Shown here: positions 23,366 to 35,009 of the stretch, in pieces
Numbering within the stretch: the first letter of the stretch is position 1
How the letters are laid out: each line of letters starts with the position of its first letter
DNA from: Undaria pinnatifida
Taxonomy: Eukaryota; Sar; Phaeophyceae; Laminariales; Alariaceae
Length of the DNA: 64,000 nucleotides
Direction: 5' to 3'
Assembly (NCBI GenBank): GCA_012845835.1
Contig: JABAKD010000028.1
Location: 875,501 to 939,500, forward strand
Position numbers and translations under genes: made by a program
Notes under the pieces: model-generated
The model's database searches: none
Told to the model about the DNA's origin: nothing
The model's input: only the letters and a program-made list of their open reading frames with translations

Positions 23366-25105
23366 AGCGTCAGGGTTATATTAAGATATACCCGTACGGG
23401 TGAGGGAAGTCGGCTAGACTAATCCATATGCAAGGAGCTGTATGTACGTACGACACGCACGCATATGGTGATATCCGTGTCCATATACAAGGCCTTTCGC
23501 TCCGCGGGCGGCATTCGCCGCTGGCTGCGCTTGCTCAGGAAGGAAAAACAGAAAAAATAACGTGAAGCGTACAGAGGTCCACGATTGATTGTAGGTGGAA
23601 AATACCGACTTGATACTGCCAAGAGACCCTCCGCCATGCTCCAGGAAAACAACTCGGACGCCAAATCCATAAGTATACCGTATGTACCTGGTATCTTATT
23701 GTAGTACTTGCGATGGATATGTTTGTCTCGAAGTTTGTCACTCCAGAGATTTTGTCTATCTCTAGGATGACGAATCGGAACGGACACTGACTGGGTGTGC
23801 TGAATGTCGATGGGTGTAAAAGGCGGTTTATTTAAGGGCACAAACAGTAGTAGCGTCGAACATGTGGTTGAAGCGGCAGCAAAGAGATTATGGTCACGTC
23901 AGTCACGTCAGTCACGTCAGTCACACCTCAACACTTTCCACTATAAAAACAGTACATCACGTCTGAACGGCACAGGGCTGTGTCAGCGTTTGGAAAACAT
24001 CAAAATTAGTTGTTGGTGGCTTTAAAACGCAACATTCAAAGAACAATAAAAGCAACGAAGACAGAAGAGGAAAAAAGGGAACATAGTGTAAACTACCAAA
24101 AAACTTCCGCACCCCCTTATGGCGGCATCATTTTTTACGTACAACCAGGTTGTTTCACCTAGGTTATACAGTAACCCCACAGCATCCCCAGCGGCCCAAT
24201 CAACGTCCAATCAACGTCGAGTATTTCCAAGCACAGTATCCAAGCCGGGCGAATCAACCTAGAGCCTTCACAAGCGACAGCATCCAAGCACTGGTCACCC
24301 CATCGCGTTCGGGTTCGGATTCGGATCGGGTGGTACCTGTTCACCAAAATCAAACAATCTGGGTGCACGTATTAAATACCTTCACTTGGGGGTACGGAAT
24401 AGCGCCCGTAAAATACTCCAACATACATGGTGCCTCTCGGCAACACGTGTTACTCGTTCTTGTCTGCTTGCTTGCGTTGTCGCAATCACAGACGCACGGC
24501 TGTGTGTACGTTGCTGCTCTGTGAAGGGCCCATTGCATGCTGTTCTGCTGCGTTTGAGGTACGTAGATACTACTGTGGTTATCGGAGCTTTTGGTGCATT
24601 GACTCGGTGTGGGCAGAAGCAGGTTCAAAAACACAAAAGAGGGGAAGAAAACAGTCCAGGGACCAGTCCGGAAAATTTTTCCCCGTCGGCAACTAAGAGC
24701 TGAGAGTAGTCTGAGAGGCCAGAGGACTGTCGGGGGAGGCCTCCGAGGGCACCAGCTTGTCAGCAAGGGAGTCTACGCTGCTGCTGCACGCTCTTTCTGC
24801 TACGAACCTCTTTGGGACTTTATATAATACGTAAGCATGAAGTGTCGAAAACATATATACAAGCTTCCCCTTCGAGATGGGGTTTACTTGATACCCCGGA
24901 GGCGTCGCACAGTCGAACAGGGGGAACACAGGCGCTCCACGCATAAGCATGGGCCACTGCTGTTGTTGCTGATGCGGTATGCTTCGTTTACCTGGTGTGA
25001 GGTCCGACGATGGGTGTTTCATTGTTGTTGCAGAGGAGGCGAAAATGTTGTTGTCGTGGTTCAATCTCCTCCCGCTGCTGTGCACCAACGGCCAAATCGA
25101 AACAT

Positions 25106-25470
25106 ACCAAGGAACTTGCCAAATCGAATTTCGATTTTATTTTTGTGACAATTGAATTTAATTTGCATCTGATTTGTAAATTGTAAAAATGAATCACCAA
25201 GCAGGCATTCTCAGAATTATTACGAAAAATCAACTTCAACAAAGAAGAAAAAAAAAGCTCTCTCGGTCGAATTTAGGGCCCGAATTAAGGGCCCGTATTA
25301 ACGAGGAACTTGCAAAATCGAATTTCGATTTTTTTTTATAGAATTGAATTTAATTTGCATCTGATTGGTCAAGAAATGAATCACCAAGCAGGCGTTCTCA
25401 GAATTATTACGAAAAATCAAATTCAACAAAGAAGTAAAAAAAGACTTTCTCGGTCGAATTTTGTCGAAAA
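25106..25470. repeat. Two direct copies of an AT-rich element next to the foldback
   Basis: Stretches 25106-25245 and 25305-25440 share ggaacttgc.aaatcgaatt, gaatttaatttgcatctgat, and aggc.ttctcagaattatta. The same ends recur inverted at 26055-26090. Confidence 0.75.
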
Positions 25471-25491
25471 TCGAAATTGAATTTAGGGAGT

Positions 25492-26718
25492 TTGTCCACC
25501 TAGACATGGCTTGTTCTGTGTAACCGAAGCCGGCCACGCGAATTGGTGCCATGTCGTCGGCTGATTGAGAGGCGAGAAGCCAACATTGCGAGAGGTAGGA
25601 CCACCGGAGCAGCCGCAGCGCGGCCTCCGAAGGTCCTTAGCACAGCCTAGACCGCCTGCGACGCTTCGAAAACAACCGAGACCGCCGCAAACCCAGTTTT
25701 TCGTCGCCCTGCACCTCGAAAGTTACACGACCAACTACCACATGATGACTTCGCTCAGAAGTTCGACCGCTATATCCCCGTCGCTGCTGCCCGTGTCGGG
25801 CGGCGGGGTGGCGCCAGCCCATCCAAGAGACACCTAGAGCCATAGCCTCCAAGCCGCTGCTGGCCAAAAGAATTTGCGGCTGGCCGCGGCGCTCCGGGGA
25901 GGACGCGAGCCATCGCTCGCCTCGGTCGTTGCCCACGGGTGTTCGTTGACCCTTTTGCGTTTTTTGATTTTTTTTATTTCCTAGAACGCACTGCGCCGTT
26001 CCTTGATAAGAATCAAAGTTCAATTTTTCGTGAATTTTTCATGAAACTGAAAAAAAAAAATCGAAATTCGATTTGGCAAGTTCCTCGTTAATTCGGGCCC
26101 TAAGGGCCGAGATTAACGAAGAGCACGGAAAATCGTAATTCGATTTTTCTTTTTAATTTCATCAAAAATACACGAAAAATTCATCTTCGGTTCTTATCAA
26201 GGAACGGCGTCGCGTGCGTTCTAGGAAATAAAAAAATTCAAAAAACGCAAAAGGGTCAACGAACACCCGTGGGCAACGACCGAGGCGAGCGATGGCTCGC
26301 GTCCTCCCCGGAGCGCCGCGGCTAGCGGCAGATTGTTTTTGTCGGCAGCGGCTTGGAGGCTATGGCTCTAGGCGTCTCTTGGATGGGCTGGCGCCACCCC
26401 GCCGCCCGACACGGGCAGCAGCGACGGTGTTATAGGGGTCGAACTTCTGAGCGAAGTCATCATGTGGTAGTTGGTCGTGTAACTTTCGAGGTGCAGGGCG
26501 ACGCAAATCTGGGTTTGCGGCGGTCTCGATTGTTTTCGAAGCGTCGCAGGCGGTCTACGCTGTGCTAAGGACCTTTGGAGGCCGCGATGCGGCTGCTCCG
26601 GTGGTCCTACCTCTCGCAATGGTGGCTTCTTGCCTCTCAATCAGCCGACGACATGGCACCAATTCGCGTGGCCGGCTTCGGTTACACAGAACAAGCCATG
26701 TCTAGGTGGACAAACTCC
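25492..26718. mobile_element. Large foldback (inverted-repeat) element
   Basis: The left arm, 25492-26035, and the right arm, 26165-26718, are inverted copies over about 550 bp (gtttgtccacctagacatgg at the left end, its complement at the right end), with a ~130-bp spacer. Identity appears well above 90%. Each arm contains the same ~70-codon open frame, which is a consequence of the palindrome. Confidence 0.85.
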
Positions 26719-26839
26719 CCAAATAGAATTTCGATTTCCGATTAATCTGGGCCCTTTTTAGTTTGTAAAATAACAAAAAAAAGTGGGTTTTTCCACGCGC
26801 CTGCTCGTCTCAACGAGGCGGAACACGACCCCTTGACGA

Positions 26840-26960
26840 AAAAAAAAAGTTCAGCGACGTTGAATGCTCCACGCACCGCCGCGGAGTTCGGCTGGGATTC
26901 AGACATGCGTCATGTACCGACGGCACCCTTGCTTACCCCGCAGCCGAAAAAGCGAGGAAA
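26840..26960 (+). repeat. Repeat family C copy
   Basis: It shares ttcggctgggat, gtaccgacggcacc and ccccgcagccgaaa-type phrases with 35010-35160 and, inverted, with 58140-58290. Confidence 0.65.
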
Positions 26961-27179
26961 AAACACTGGCTGCCCAACAACAGCATGCCCCCCCCCAAAA
27001 TGCATATTTTACATACATAGGCATATGACGAGCACGGCCGCTGCCTACGTACACGAATCTACTCGGGCTGCTTGGGTAGGGGATGCGTCTAAGCTACAAT
27101 TCAAGGAGCTGGAAGACGCGCGGCGCAGCATGTTGACACTCGTACTGCTGCACGTCCTTCCTGTTTAAAAGAATCAATT

Positions 27180-28505
27180 CGTAAGTTCACACGTCGGACG
27201 GATCACCAATTCCAACTCGGTGATCAAGATATTATGGGAAGATCTGCATGATCTAGAACACGTTTCCTGGATTGGATCTCTAGTCTGTACTCCACTTGAT
27301 ACATATCATGCACAACATATCATGACGGCAGCTATATGATCTACTGCAGATGACTTAGATCGTCATCTATCTGCCCGAGGTGTCGTAAATTTGCGTCGAC
27401 GGCTGGCGTTACACCTTCATAACGTTCGCACTTGTACCTGTCGTTTGTTTGGGCCCCGAAAAAAGGTTCACCCCTTTGTAAGGAAGTGTGCTGCAGTAGG
27501 CGCACGCGGCATCTGCGCATACTGCTGCTGTGCTGCTCTGTACGCCTTTCCTAGACGCTTGGCAAGATCGCACTCGTCTTTCAGGGTATACACCAGTACA
27601 TGGGTACATCAATGCCACGTGTGAACACAAGTACCAGTATCGGTATTATTTTGCCTCTCATCATTCGCCTCATTTTCATGGTTTATTTTTTATATATTTT
27701 ATTTGTCTCCGTGCTTGGCCTCTCCCGGGTTGCCGTTTCTTCTCTGGATGTTGCCTCGTTCGCGCAACAGCAGTAGTGCCTCCTCTCGTGATGTTTTCTT
27801 GTGCTACACGCTACCGCCCCGGTATGATATGACATGATATAATTTCAATTTCTTCGGTAAAAATGGTCAGAATAATATGCACACAAATTATAGCGAAAAT
27901 TGAAAACTGGAAAATATGGCATTTTAATTCTTGTATGACCAGAATCAGAACATCCGGGGCAACTGCTTCTGCTACGGCTCCCCTCGCGCTCGTACGCCGA
28001 CACCACACATGATCCAAAGGGAGACTCTACCAACCGATTATGCACCCACGAGTACAGCTGTGGGGATGCACAAATGCCATACGCTATCACAGACTCCAGG
28101 CTGTAAGGCTCTCCAGAAACAATGCTATTAATAGTAGAGGGGAGAGAGGGTGAACGCGCAGCCGGTGAGAGAAAAAGTCGGGAAAAAAAAAATACTCCGA
28201 CGTGAAAATTGAGGAGAGTGCTTTAGAGTCCCGAGGAAATTGGAAATATCGGCGAGTGGAATGATGACCGGTTCTGATGATCCATGATATAGGCTCGGAC
28301 TGCTACTGCTGCTTACTGCTGTCGCGCTCTGGCCATGATCACGGAGGGGCGCTGCCCTTTAGGACATTAAATGCTCTAGACTATAGTGCAAGCAAATCCA
28401 AAATACCTGTGGTAATCTAATTCGACGTGCCGCCTTCCCTCCCTCGGCCACCAACGCACCTCCCAAGACACCTGGACACAGGGAAACACTTGTAAACACA
28501 AAAAC
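27180..28505. other. No gene seen; gatctgcatgatct-type sequence at 27240-27480
   Basis: 27236-27380 resembles 42715-42835 (gatctgcatgatctag, gtttcctgg.ttg.atct, caacatatcat), a dispersed relative of the tandem array at 42217-42740. The remainder shows nothing supportable. Confidence 0.5.
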
Positions 28506-28509
28506 TCAC

Positions 28510-28739
28510 AGGATGCCAACAGCAGCCATCAGAGACACCAGTACCACGGTGGTCGCCGCGGCTGCCAGTCTCCATCTCCTCGCCTTTCCTCCAATCCCTC
28601 CGCTATGTCGGTCCGTTAAGTTGTGTCCCATGCCACCCCCTCCCTGGCTCGCAGTGCCTACAACCGTGCCGTACTGCTGCTGCTGAAGCTGGCGAAGGCT
28701 CTCTTTGGGCGGAGTCGGCGATTTGTTCGCAGGCGCCAT
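28510..28739 (-). CDS. First exon of a type II membrane protein (rest not found)
   Basis: An ATG at 28739 opens 76 codons plus two bases ending at a consensus donor (atcct|gtgagt). The N-terminal 50 residues are polar, with MAPANKSPTPPKES and a QLQQQQY stretch. Then come KARRWR and a roughly 20-residue hydrophobic helix (LAAAATTVVLVSLMAAVGIL). Basic residues before a single N-terminal anchor are typical of Golgi type II enzymes such as glycosyl- or sulfotransferases. That functional guess is inference from topology only. The intron leaves phase 2. A tiny GTGTCTTGGGAG candidate near 28468 fits the phase but is too short to trust. Confidence 0.45.
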
Positions 28740-29640
28740 CCTCTCCTCACGCTCGTGCCCCCGGCCGGCTCCGGCAACTGCCGGCGACCTCGTTTGCCCC
28801 CGCCCCGCACTAAGGAAAGCTCCTCTTCACAGCTTAAATAGATTCGTGGAGATGGTACGTCTACTCGTCGTATAGCAATGCTACGATAGGGAGCACGGAG
28901 CTCGTCGGACAGATTACACGTACCAAAAACCGGGTGTTCCAGATCTTGAAGAGGCACTACTATACAAGGGGACCAAGGGACAAAAACAAATAGGGCGTTC
29001 CAGAAAACAGACGGCGACACTCCACGAGGGGACAACAAGACCCAAATCCACGCCCGCCATCGGCAGTCAGTCAGAGCGCCACTTCGAACTTCAACACCTC
29101 ACGGTGAGAGCCGAGTTTGCACGCTTCTGTGCGTGTGCATCCTTGCTCAGTAGCAGGTCGTTGTGAACCGCGTCATCACCGATGAGTTAGGGTCAATTCC
29201 CGCTGCCAGAGCCTAATCCAAAGAGTGCACTTGATGTAGAAATATTTTCCACCAACTGACCTGATGGGTGAACGTACGCCGACATACCGACTTCTATACG
29301 TAGAAGAGTGGCGCCCATACCCGAAGCTCCTGTCCTTTCTTTCACGAAGTTTCGGGCACAGGCAACAATAAATACAGCAGCTGCAGCTTGGTGCGGAAGC
29401 ACGAAGCCACGCACCAAGCCACAATTGGATGCGAAACGGATCTAGGGTGTGCTTGGGCAGGAAACATCGCGCCGGGGATCCTATCATACGGAGGTCCGGC
29501 ACCCGGCACCCGTCCACCTTTCAGTGTTGCTGATCGCCTCGTTGTGGTTTTTGCATTATTTTGCAAGGTATGGCCATGGGTATTATCGTATTTTCATCTA
29601 ACCTTGCCAATGGTGGTATGAACTTGCCAGGCATCCAGAG
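28740..29640. other. Region 5' of the membrane-anchor exon; no gene seen
   Basis: Overlapping open frames exist on both strands near 28660-29040 and 29180-29570 but lack splice context or recognisable motifs. Confidence 0.4.
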
Positions 29641-29679
29641 CCCAAAGGCCCCAGGTATCACGTATACATCTGGTGCGAG

Positions 29680-29905
29680 TCGCTGGCCTGTAACCGTATA
29701 AGTTCGTGGGGGCTTTTTCTTGTGCGCAAATTGACTTGCGGAAAACGCGAGAGCGTGAGTTTGCAACACTCGATGAGAAATCGACGAGCAGTGGGATTGC
29801 TGAACCCTATGCGCGATAAAAATTGAAGGCAAGAACCGGGGGGGATAAGGGACGACACCTGTGACCACTGCGCTTGTTCAGAAGCTGGAAAGCAGAAGAG
29901 TGCAA
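29680..29905 (+). mobile_element. tRNA-derived SINE, 5'-truncated copy
   Basis: It contains the SINE body shared with 46740-47040 (ttcttgtgcgcaaattgact, gcaacactcgatgagaaatc, gctgaaccctatgcgcgata, ttcagaagctggaaag). The tRNA-like head is missing. Confidence 0.8.
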
Positions 29906-29909
29906 AACT

Positions 29910-30820
29910 AAAAAAAATCAAGAAAAAAAGAACTCCATGAGGTCGTACGCGATGTAAACACACCCCGTAACACGCACGATCGAAGTACAAGTACAAGTAT
30001 CACACACGCAGTTTTCAAGGAAGAATTTCGACGACATGCTCGATCCCAAAATGGCAACTAAAAATTAGCAGACAAGTGCAAGTAAGTGGCTTGTGGTGTA
30101 TACTTGTAGCTGAACGGCATCAGCGGCCGGTACGCACATTCTGCTCACAAGTCACATCATACCAGCGTCACGATCAGGAGACCCGAGATAAGGAGCGGCC
30201 CTCCGTAGGGAAGCCACGCAATGCTTTTGAGGGTGTGGGCCTCGGCTTTGCCTTTGACACCCTCCCAGCCTTCATGTTGAAGTTGCGGGAGGTCTTTCTC
30301 GCATGTCGCCCTTCGGCGATGGAACAAAAAAGGTCTGGAGGGGGGGCGAAGCAAGGGCATAGGAAACACCTACGATACCGGGTACGTACACGAAACTAAA
30401 ACTGCTTTCAGCTACGAAACCCATTAGGGCATCACAAAAATACATACCGGCAGTGCGAGAAAGGAAACGCACTATATAGGGTACATAACAGGCTGGCACC
30501 AGCTCGTATCACGCACTATATAGGGTACGTAGATACCAAGCCTGGCTCCAGGCGAGGGCGCACAAGGAAAGTTACCCCGCACACCTACCCCCCCCCCGAG
30601 GCCCATTTTTTTTTATTTACATTTTTTGTTTTTGGCTTTGTTTGCTTTCTTGGTGATTCGTTTCTTGGCTGTGCCCTTATGGATGGTTTACTGCACACTC
30701 TTGCGTTAACAAAAAAAGGCTTGGCAAGCAAGCTAACATTGCAAGAGCAAGGGATGTCAACCTGTACTTTAGGTTGTTGCAGGTATGTAAATCCTGGCGT
30801 CTATGCAAGGTGGTCAATGT
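29910..30820. other. No gene seen
   Basis: Stretches at 30365-30540 contain a duplicated cactatatagggtac phrase. I find no exon. Confidence 0.4.
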
Positions 30821-30822
30821 AG

Positions 30823-31545
30823 TCAGGAATAATCAATGGTGGGCAAGCGCCGCGCTTGGGCACGAAACCATGTAAAAGCCTTCGTGCCCTTGATGTCCAA
30901 ACACGGCGCGCACGTGCCTCCTGGTTGTTCCACCGTTCCCGCACAGCCTGGGCTTAAGATGCCGCGGGAGGCAGTTGGCACCGCGTGAAGAGACACGCGA
31001 TTCAGGTTAATCCGAGCCTCCCACGACACCCCCTGGTTGCCAATACCATGGAGAGTTGATGGGTAGTGTTGGAGAACAGGCTCCCGGACAGCCGGAGGTA
31101 ATCCCGCGCAGTGGATGGGAGCGTGGACAAGCGTCCTATAGGCGGGACCACTCCCGTCTGCAGCGTCGGAGAAAACACCATCCACATCAATGCCCGCGCC
31201 CTCACAATCCTCAAGCCCGTTCACAACTCCCGTCGCAACCACGTCAGCGAAACTGCCCGCGCCCGCACCACCCTCACCCTTGCTCATAACTCCCGTCACA
31301 ACCACGTCGGCGTCACTGCCTGCGCCCGCACCACCCTCACCCCTGCTCACAACTCCCGTCGCCACCACGTCAGCGTCACCCCTTGCTCCCCCGCCGCTAC
31401 TACTGTCCATCAACACCGGCGACTCCTTCGCGCCGTCCGTGGCGCTCTTCGGTCTGAAAAAATCCAGCAATGTGCGCCCGCTCCCCACCGCCGCCGCGGC
31501 AGCACCCCTGTCGACACACGTTGGTCGACATGCAATTTGCGACAT
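30823..31545 (-). CDS. Hypothetical protein with TLLDFF motif and Cys pairs, probably transposon-derived
   Basis: A 240-codon open frame starts at ATG 31545. Near the N-terminus GRTLLDFFRPKSA resembles the T-L-x-D-F-F motif found at the start of many hAT-like transposase ORFs and in PCNA-binding PIP boxes, though the PIP glutamine is replaced by Gly. Residues of roughly 55-120 hold three imperfect 20-residue repeats of the type DADVVATGVVSRGEGGAGAG. The C-terminal third contains a C-x-G...C-x-x-C arrangement (PGCAGTVEQPGGTCAPCLD), reminiscent of a small Cys motif in algal and oomycete transposon proteins. It ends ARRLPTIDYS. The opposite strand is also open because of the internal repeats, so strand choice rests on the motifs. 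No transposase catalytic core follows, so it may be a fragment. Confidence 0.42.
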   Translation of the reverse strand: MSQIACRPTCVDRGAAAAAVGSGRTLLDFFRPKSATDGAKESPVLMDSSSGGGARGDADVVATGVVSRGEGGAGAGSDADVVVTGVMSKGEGGAGAGSFADVVATGVVNGLEDCEGAGIDVDGVFSDAADGSGPAYRTLVHAPIHCAGLPPAVREPVLQHYPSTLHGIGNQGVSWEARINLNRVSLHAVPTASRGILSPGCAGTVEQPGGTCAPCLDIKGTKAFTWFRAQARRLPTIDYS

Positions 31546-31559
31546 GAGCAATAGCAATT

Positions 31560-32985
31560 GATCAGCCGTGGAAAGAAAATACGAATCTGCTCCTGCTTTT
31601 CACATACACACATCGACAAGGCCTGCAGCCTCATACACTGCGCGACTAAAATACGTCCAGCGTGGCAGTTCCCAAGCTGCTGAACACGCGCGAACGACCT
31701 CCCGTAAAAATTGTGAAGCAGTGTATTAACAATCAGGTATATTTCACAAACACCATATCATCAATGAAACATAGATCTAATGTACCGCGCAGCTTGCAAA
31801 ATTGAGTTTCAACTATTCAATCGGTCGTACTCACATCTGACGTTTTTCAATTATTTATCGAAACTGCTTGTGCTAGCGAATGCAACAACTGCTGTCCTCA
31901 CAAGTCCTCACTTGTGTTGAAGCGATTGTTCGTGAGTCTCCACGTAGGTCCGGCTCAGTTGCTCTATATTGCGTCCGAAATCGCGCTTGCACTTCTTGCA
32001 CAACCAGTTGCCACTGCTGGTCTTCGCGGCGATTTTTCCGATAGGCAAAAGTGCTCTGCTCGCATGCGAAAGGCGTGCAGGGACCAACAGGGACGCGGAG
32101 TAACTTAGTTGGTTCGCATTTCGTGCGCGTTTTTTTTGTCGATTTTGATCATGCGGCTACGGCTTCTGGTATTGCTGCTCTGCTGCTGCTGCTGCTGCTG
32201 CTGCCAAGGCTAGGCTTCTGCTACTGCTGATGTTGTCAGTTATTGGGGAGGAGGCAGCACGAAACACACACTGCTCGATGGTGAGCACTTTTACATATGA
32301 TAAACCAGAGTTTTGTCTTTCCAGTGCTTGCCGCTGCTGCTGCTGCGAGGTACACGATACCCTCCAACATCACACTACAGCCCTCATGCCTCTCCACTCA
32401 CTCTCTGTGCTGTGCCGAACACTCATGCTCAATGGCCTGGCCCTCGTCCATTCCTGAACCGTCACCGAAGTTGGCCCCGCAGCAGCAGATGGAGTCCTCG
32501 CCATCAGCTGGCTTTCCGCAGACGCTTTGTAGCCAAGCTGTCTTGTCGAAGAAGAGTTGCAGCAAGAGTCCCTTCACCGTGGAGGCTGTGCTCACTGTGA
32601 CCACTCTCTCTTGCTCTCCCTTTTGCTCCGTTGCTCTGCGCTGTGCTTAGCTGGTACGCAGGCTGCTGCTGCGCGACCAGGGGGCTGCGTGTATGCTATG
32701 TACCCCCCCCTGCCCCTTTATTATGTAGGATTTATGATAGGGTTGTTTGCAGAGGAAATTATGTGGCGTAATGGGGGGGGATGGGGTCTTCGTACCCCCC
32801 CCCCCCTCTGGAAGGCCAAAAAAAAAGTTTTGGTACGTAGGTGTCATTTTTTTTTTTTTGTGCGCCCTTGCTCCAGGTGCTTTTGTTGTTGCCGTTGATC
32901 CCAAGGCTGAACTACTACTGCTACCATATGCTGCTGTATTAATGCAAGGTGCGTCGTGCAATGAACCAGGACCGATAAATCTACG
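31560..32985. other. No gene seen; (CTG)n runs
   Basis: A CTG run of about eight units lies at 32178-32204, with shorter CTG/GCT runs around 32332-32345. Open frames near 32297-32650 follow CTG/CAG composition. Confidence 0.45.
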
Positions 32986-33480
32986 GTGCGGTTAGGTTCG
33001 GTTTTCGAAAATCGTAAATGGTACGGTGCGGTTCGGGGTCTTCATGTATCCTACGGTGCGGTTCGGTGCGGTTTTCAGAAATCAAGAATCCTACGGCGCT
33101 TTTCGGTGCGGTTCGGTGCTGTGATAAATCCTACGGTGCGATTCGGTGCGGTTCCCGGTTGAACGGTTTTGCTACGGTGCAAGGCCAATCTCCGTAGGGA
33201 AAACACGGTTTTGTGCGGTTTTCCCTACTGTGCACCGTATGAATAAACCGCACAAAACCGCGGTTTCGTACGGTTCTCAAGCTTTTCCCGGTGCATTAAC
33301 GAAACCGCTGTTGCTCCATGGTGCGCCGTATGAATAAACCGTACAAAACCGCGGTTTCGTACGGTTCTCGTGCTTTTCTCGGGGCACGAACGAAACCGCT
33401 GTTTTTCGACTACTGTTTCTCTACGGTGCACTATACTTATGAACCATACTAACGCGCGGGTGCGTACGGTTTTCTGTCTT
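32985..33480. repeat. CGGTGCGGTT-rich repeat block, left
   Basis: Units of ctacggtgcggttcggtgcg recur about every 40 bp to 33180, followed by a ~105-bp tandem pair (aaaccgcggtttcgtacggt at 33255 and 33345). Confidence 0.85.
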
Positions 33481-33721
33481 TTGTTACTCTTTTAGACAGT
33501 GATCAGCAACAACAGTTGACAGGTCCTAGGCTCGTTATGCATTTCATCCGTGAAAAAAGGGTCAAACTTCCGTAAGGTGCACAATGTGTCCCGTGATAAT
33601 ATAATGTCAATGTGCGGTTTGGTTTTCAGCGTATAGTAGGTATAGATGTGTATATACGTGTTGGAATATTACAATTTCATACGACACACCTGGTACATTA
33701 CGAATATATATGAGCAGAAAC

Positions 33722-33945
33722 GGGTTATATAGTTTCCGCGCACAGACTGACTAAAATCACCCTGTTGACCCTGATAGCTACACTGTACGAAGTTGTAAGG
33801 GGAGTCGCCGACCTATATCCTTAATGAGGATACACAACTCGTAATACGCGCGATCGGAGTATCACACACAGCTTGCAAAGATGAGTTTCGACGAAATCTT
33901 CGATCTCACAGCTGGAGTGTATTTTCATTTTTTATAATATATGAG
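33722..33945 (+). repeat. Repeat family A, long copy (plus)
   Basis: It reads from gggttatatagtttccgcgc to gatctcacagctggagtgta. Relatives are at 36330-36440 (+), 45510-45610 (+), 20740-20960 (-), 21520-21605 (-), 39545-39615 (-), 41030-41110 (-) and 45225-45480 (-). Confidence 0.85.
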
Positions 33946-33951
33946 CCGGTC

Positions 33952-34252
33952 GCGCCGGTGGCGTATCAGGTTATCCTCGAGTCTGGTATAGGTCAGTTTC
34001 GTGAGTTCGAATCCCCCCGAGTGCATATACTCCTATACATTCATGGGGACTTTTTCTTGTGCACAAATTGACTTGCGGAAAGCGCGAGAGCGTGAGTTAG
34101 CAACACTCGATGAGAAATCGACGAGAAGTGGGGTTGCTGAACCCTATGCGCGATAAAAATTGAAGGCAGGAACCGGGGGGGGAGAAAGGGACGACACCTG
34201 TGACCACTAGGCTTGTCCAGAAGCTGGAAAGTAGATGTATGTGAAAAAAAAA
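33952..34252 (+). mobile_element. tRNA-derived SINE, full copy
   Basis: The head contains an A-box-like tggcgtatcagg and a perfect B box gttcgaatcc. The body is shared with two other copies. It ends gtgaaaaaaaaaa and is flanked by atatga on both sides (before gccggtcg and after the A run). Confidence 0.85.
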
Positions 34253-34339
34253 ATATGATAGCTGGTATGTTAAACCGGTGCCTATTTGTGAGTCAAGCAA
34301 CTAGGTAATAGCGGGAACACTTTTGCACGTGACCTTTTG

Positions 34340-34860
34340 ACTCCAAAACATGAACAAACCGTGATGAACCGTACAAAAAACGTGACCCCATAGCACAGTT
34401 CCACGGTCGATGGAACCGCGGTTTGTCTGTGGTTTCAAGTAAATCGCACCGTTAAGAGAACGATGTAACGGTTTTTGGCTTGATGCACACGATGCGGTGC
34501 GGTTTCAATGGCATTCCTACGGTACGGTTCGGTGCGGTTTTATGAAGTCGGGAATCTTACGGTGCAGTTCGATGCGGTTCTCTGTTAGTGTAAATCATAC
34601 GGTGCGGTTCGGTGCTGTGATATATCATACGGTGCGGTTCGGTGCTGTGATATATCCTACGGTGCGGTTCGGTGCGGTTTTCAGATGTCGTGAACCCTAC
34701 GGTGCGGTTCCGTCATGTTTTATGTGCTATGGTGCGGTTCGGTGCGGTTTTCCAATATCGTAAAAACCTACAGTGCGGTGCGGTGCTGTTTTGAAGAGGG
34801 TAAAAATCCTACGGTGCGGTAACCGCACCGAACCGCGCCAAACCGATAGGAAAAACCGCA
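34340..34860. repeat. CGGTGCGGTT-rich repeat block, right
   Basis: Units of tacggtgcggttcggtgcgg with 35-60-bp spacing resume on the far side of the family A copy and SINE, suggesting that these were inserted into one older array. Confidence 0.85.
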
Positions 34861-35009
34861 CCATAACGAATCCTGGTTTATACCAGCCTGCTGCGTACCC
34901 CATATAGTGCGTTCCCATTCTCACACACGGCAGTATTAGTATATAGTTGCAGTAGTAGTTCAAACAGGAGAAAGACAGCTCAGCGAGGCAGAACGCAACC
35001 TCTTCTTGA

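Noticed and set aside
24150-24524. 124-codon plus frame
   Set aside because: No recognisable domain or splice context, and the minus strand is equally open.
25565-26640. Matching ~70-90-codon frames in the foldback arms as a transposase
   Set aside because: The match is a necessary result of the palindrome; the peptides are Arg-rich with no catalytic motif.
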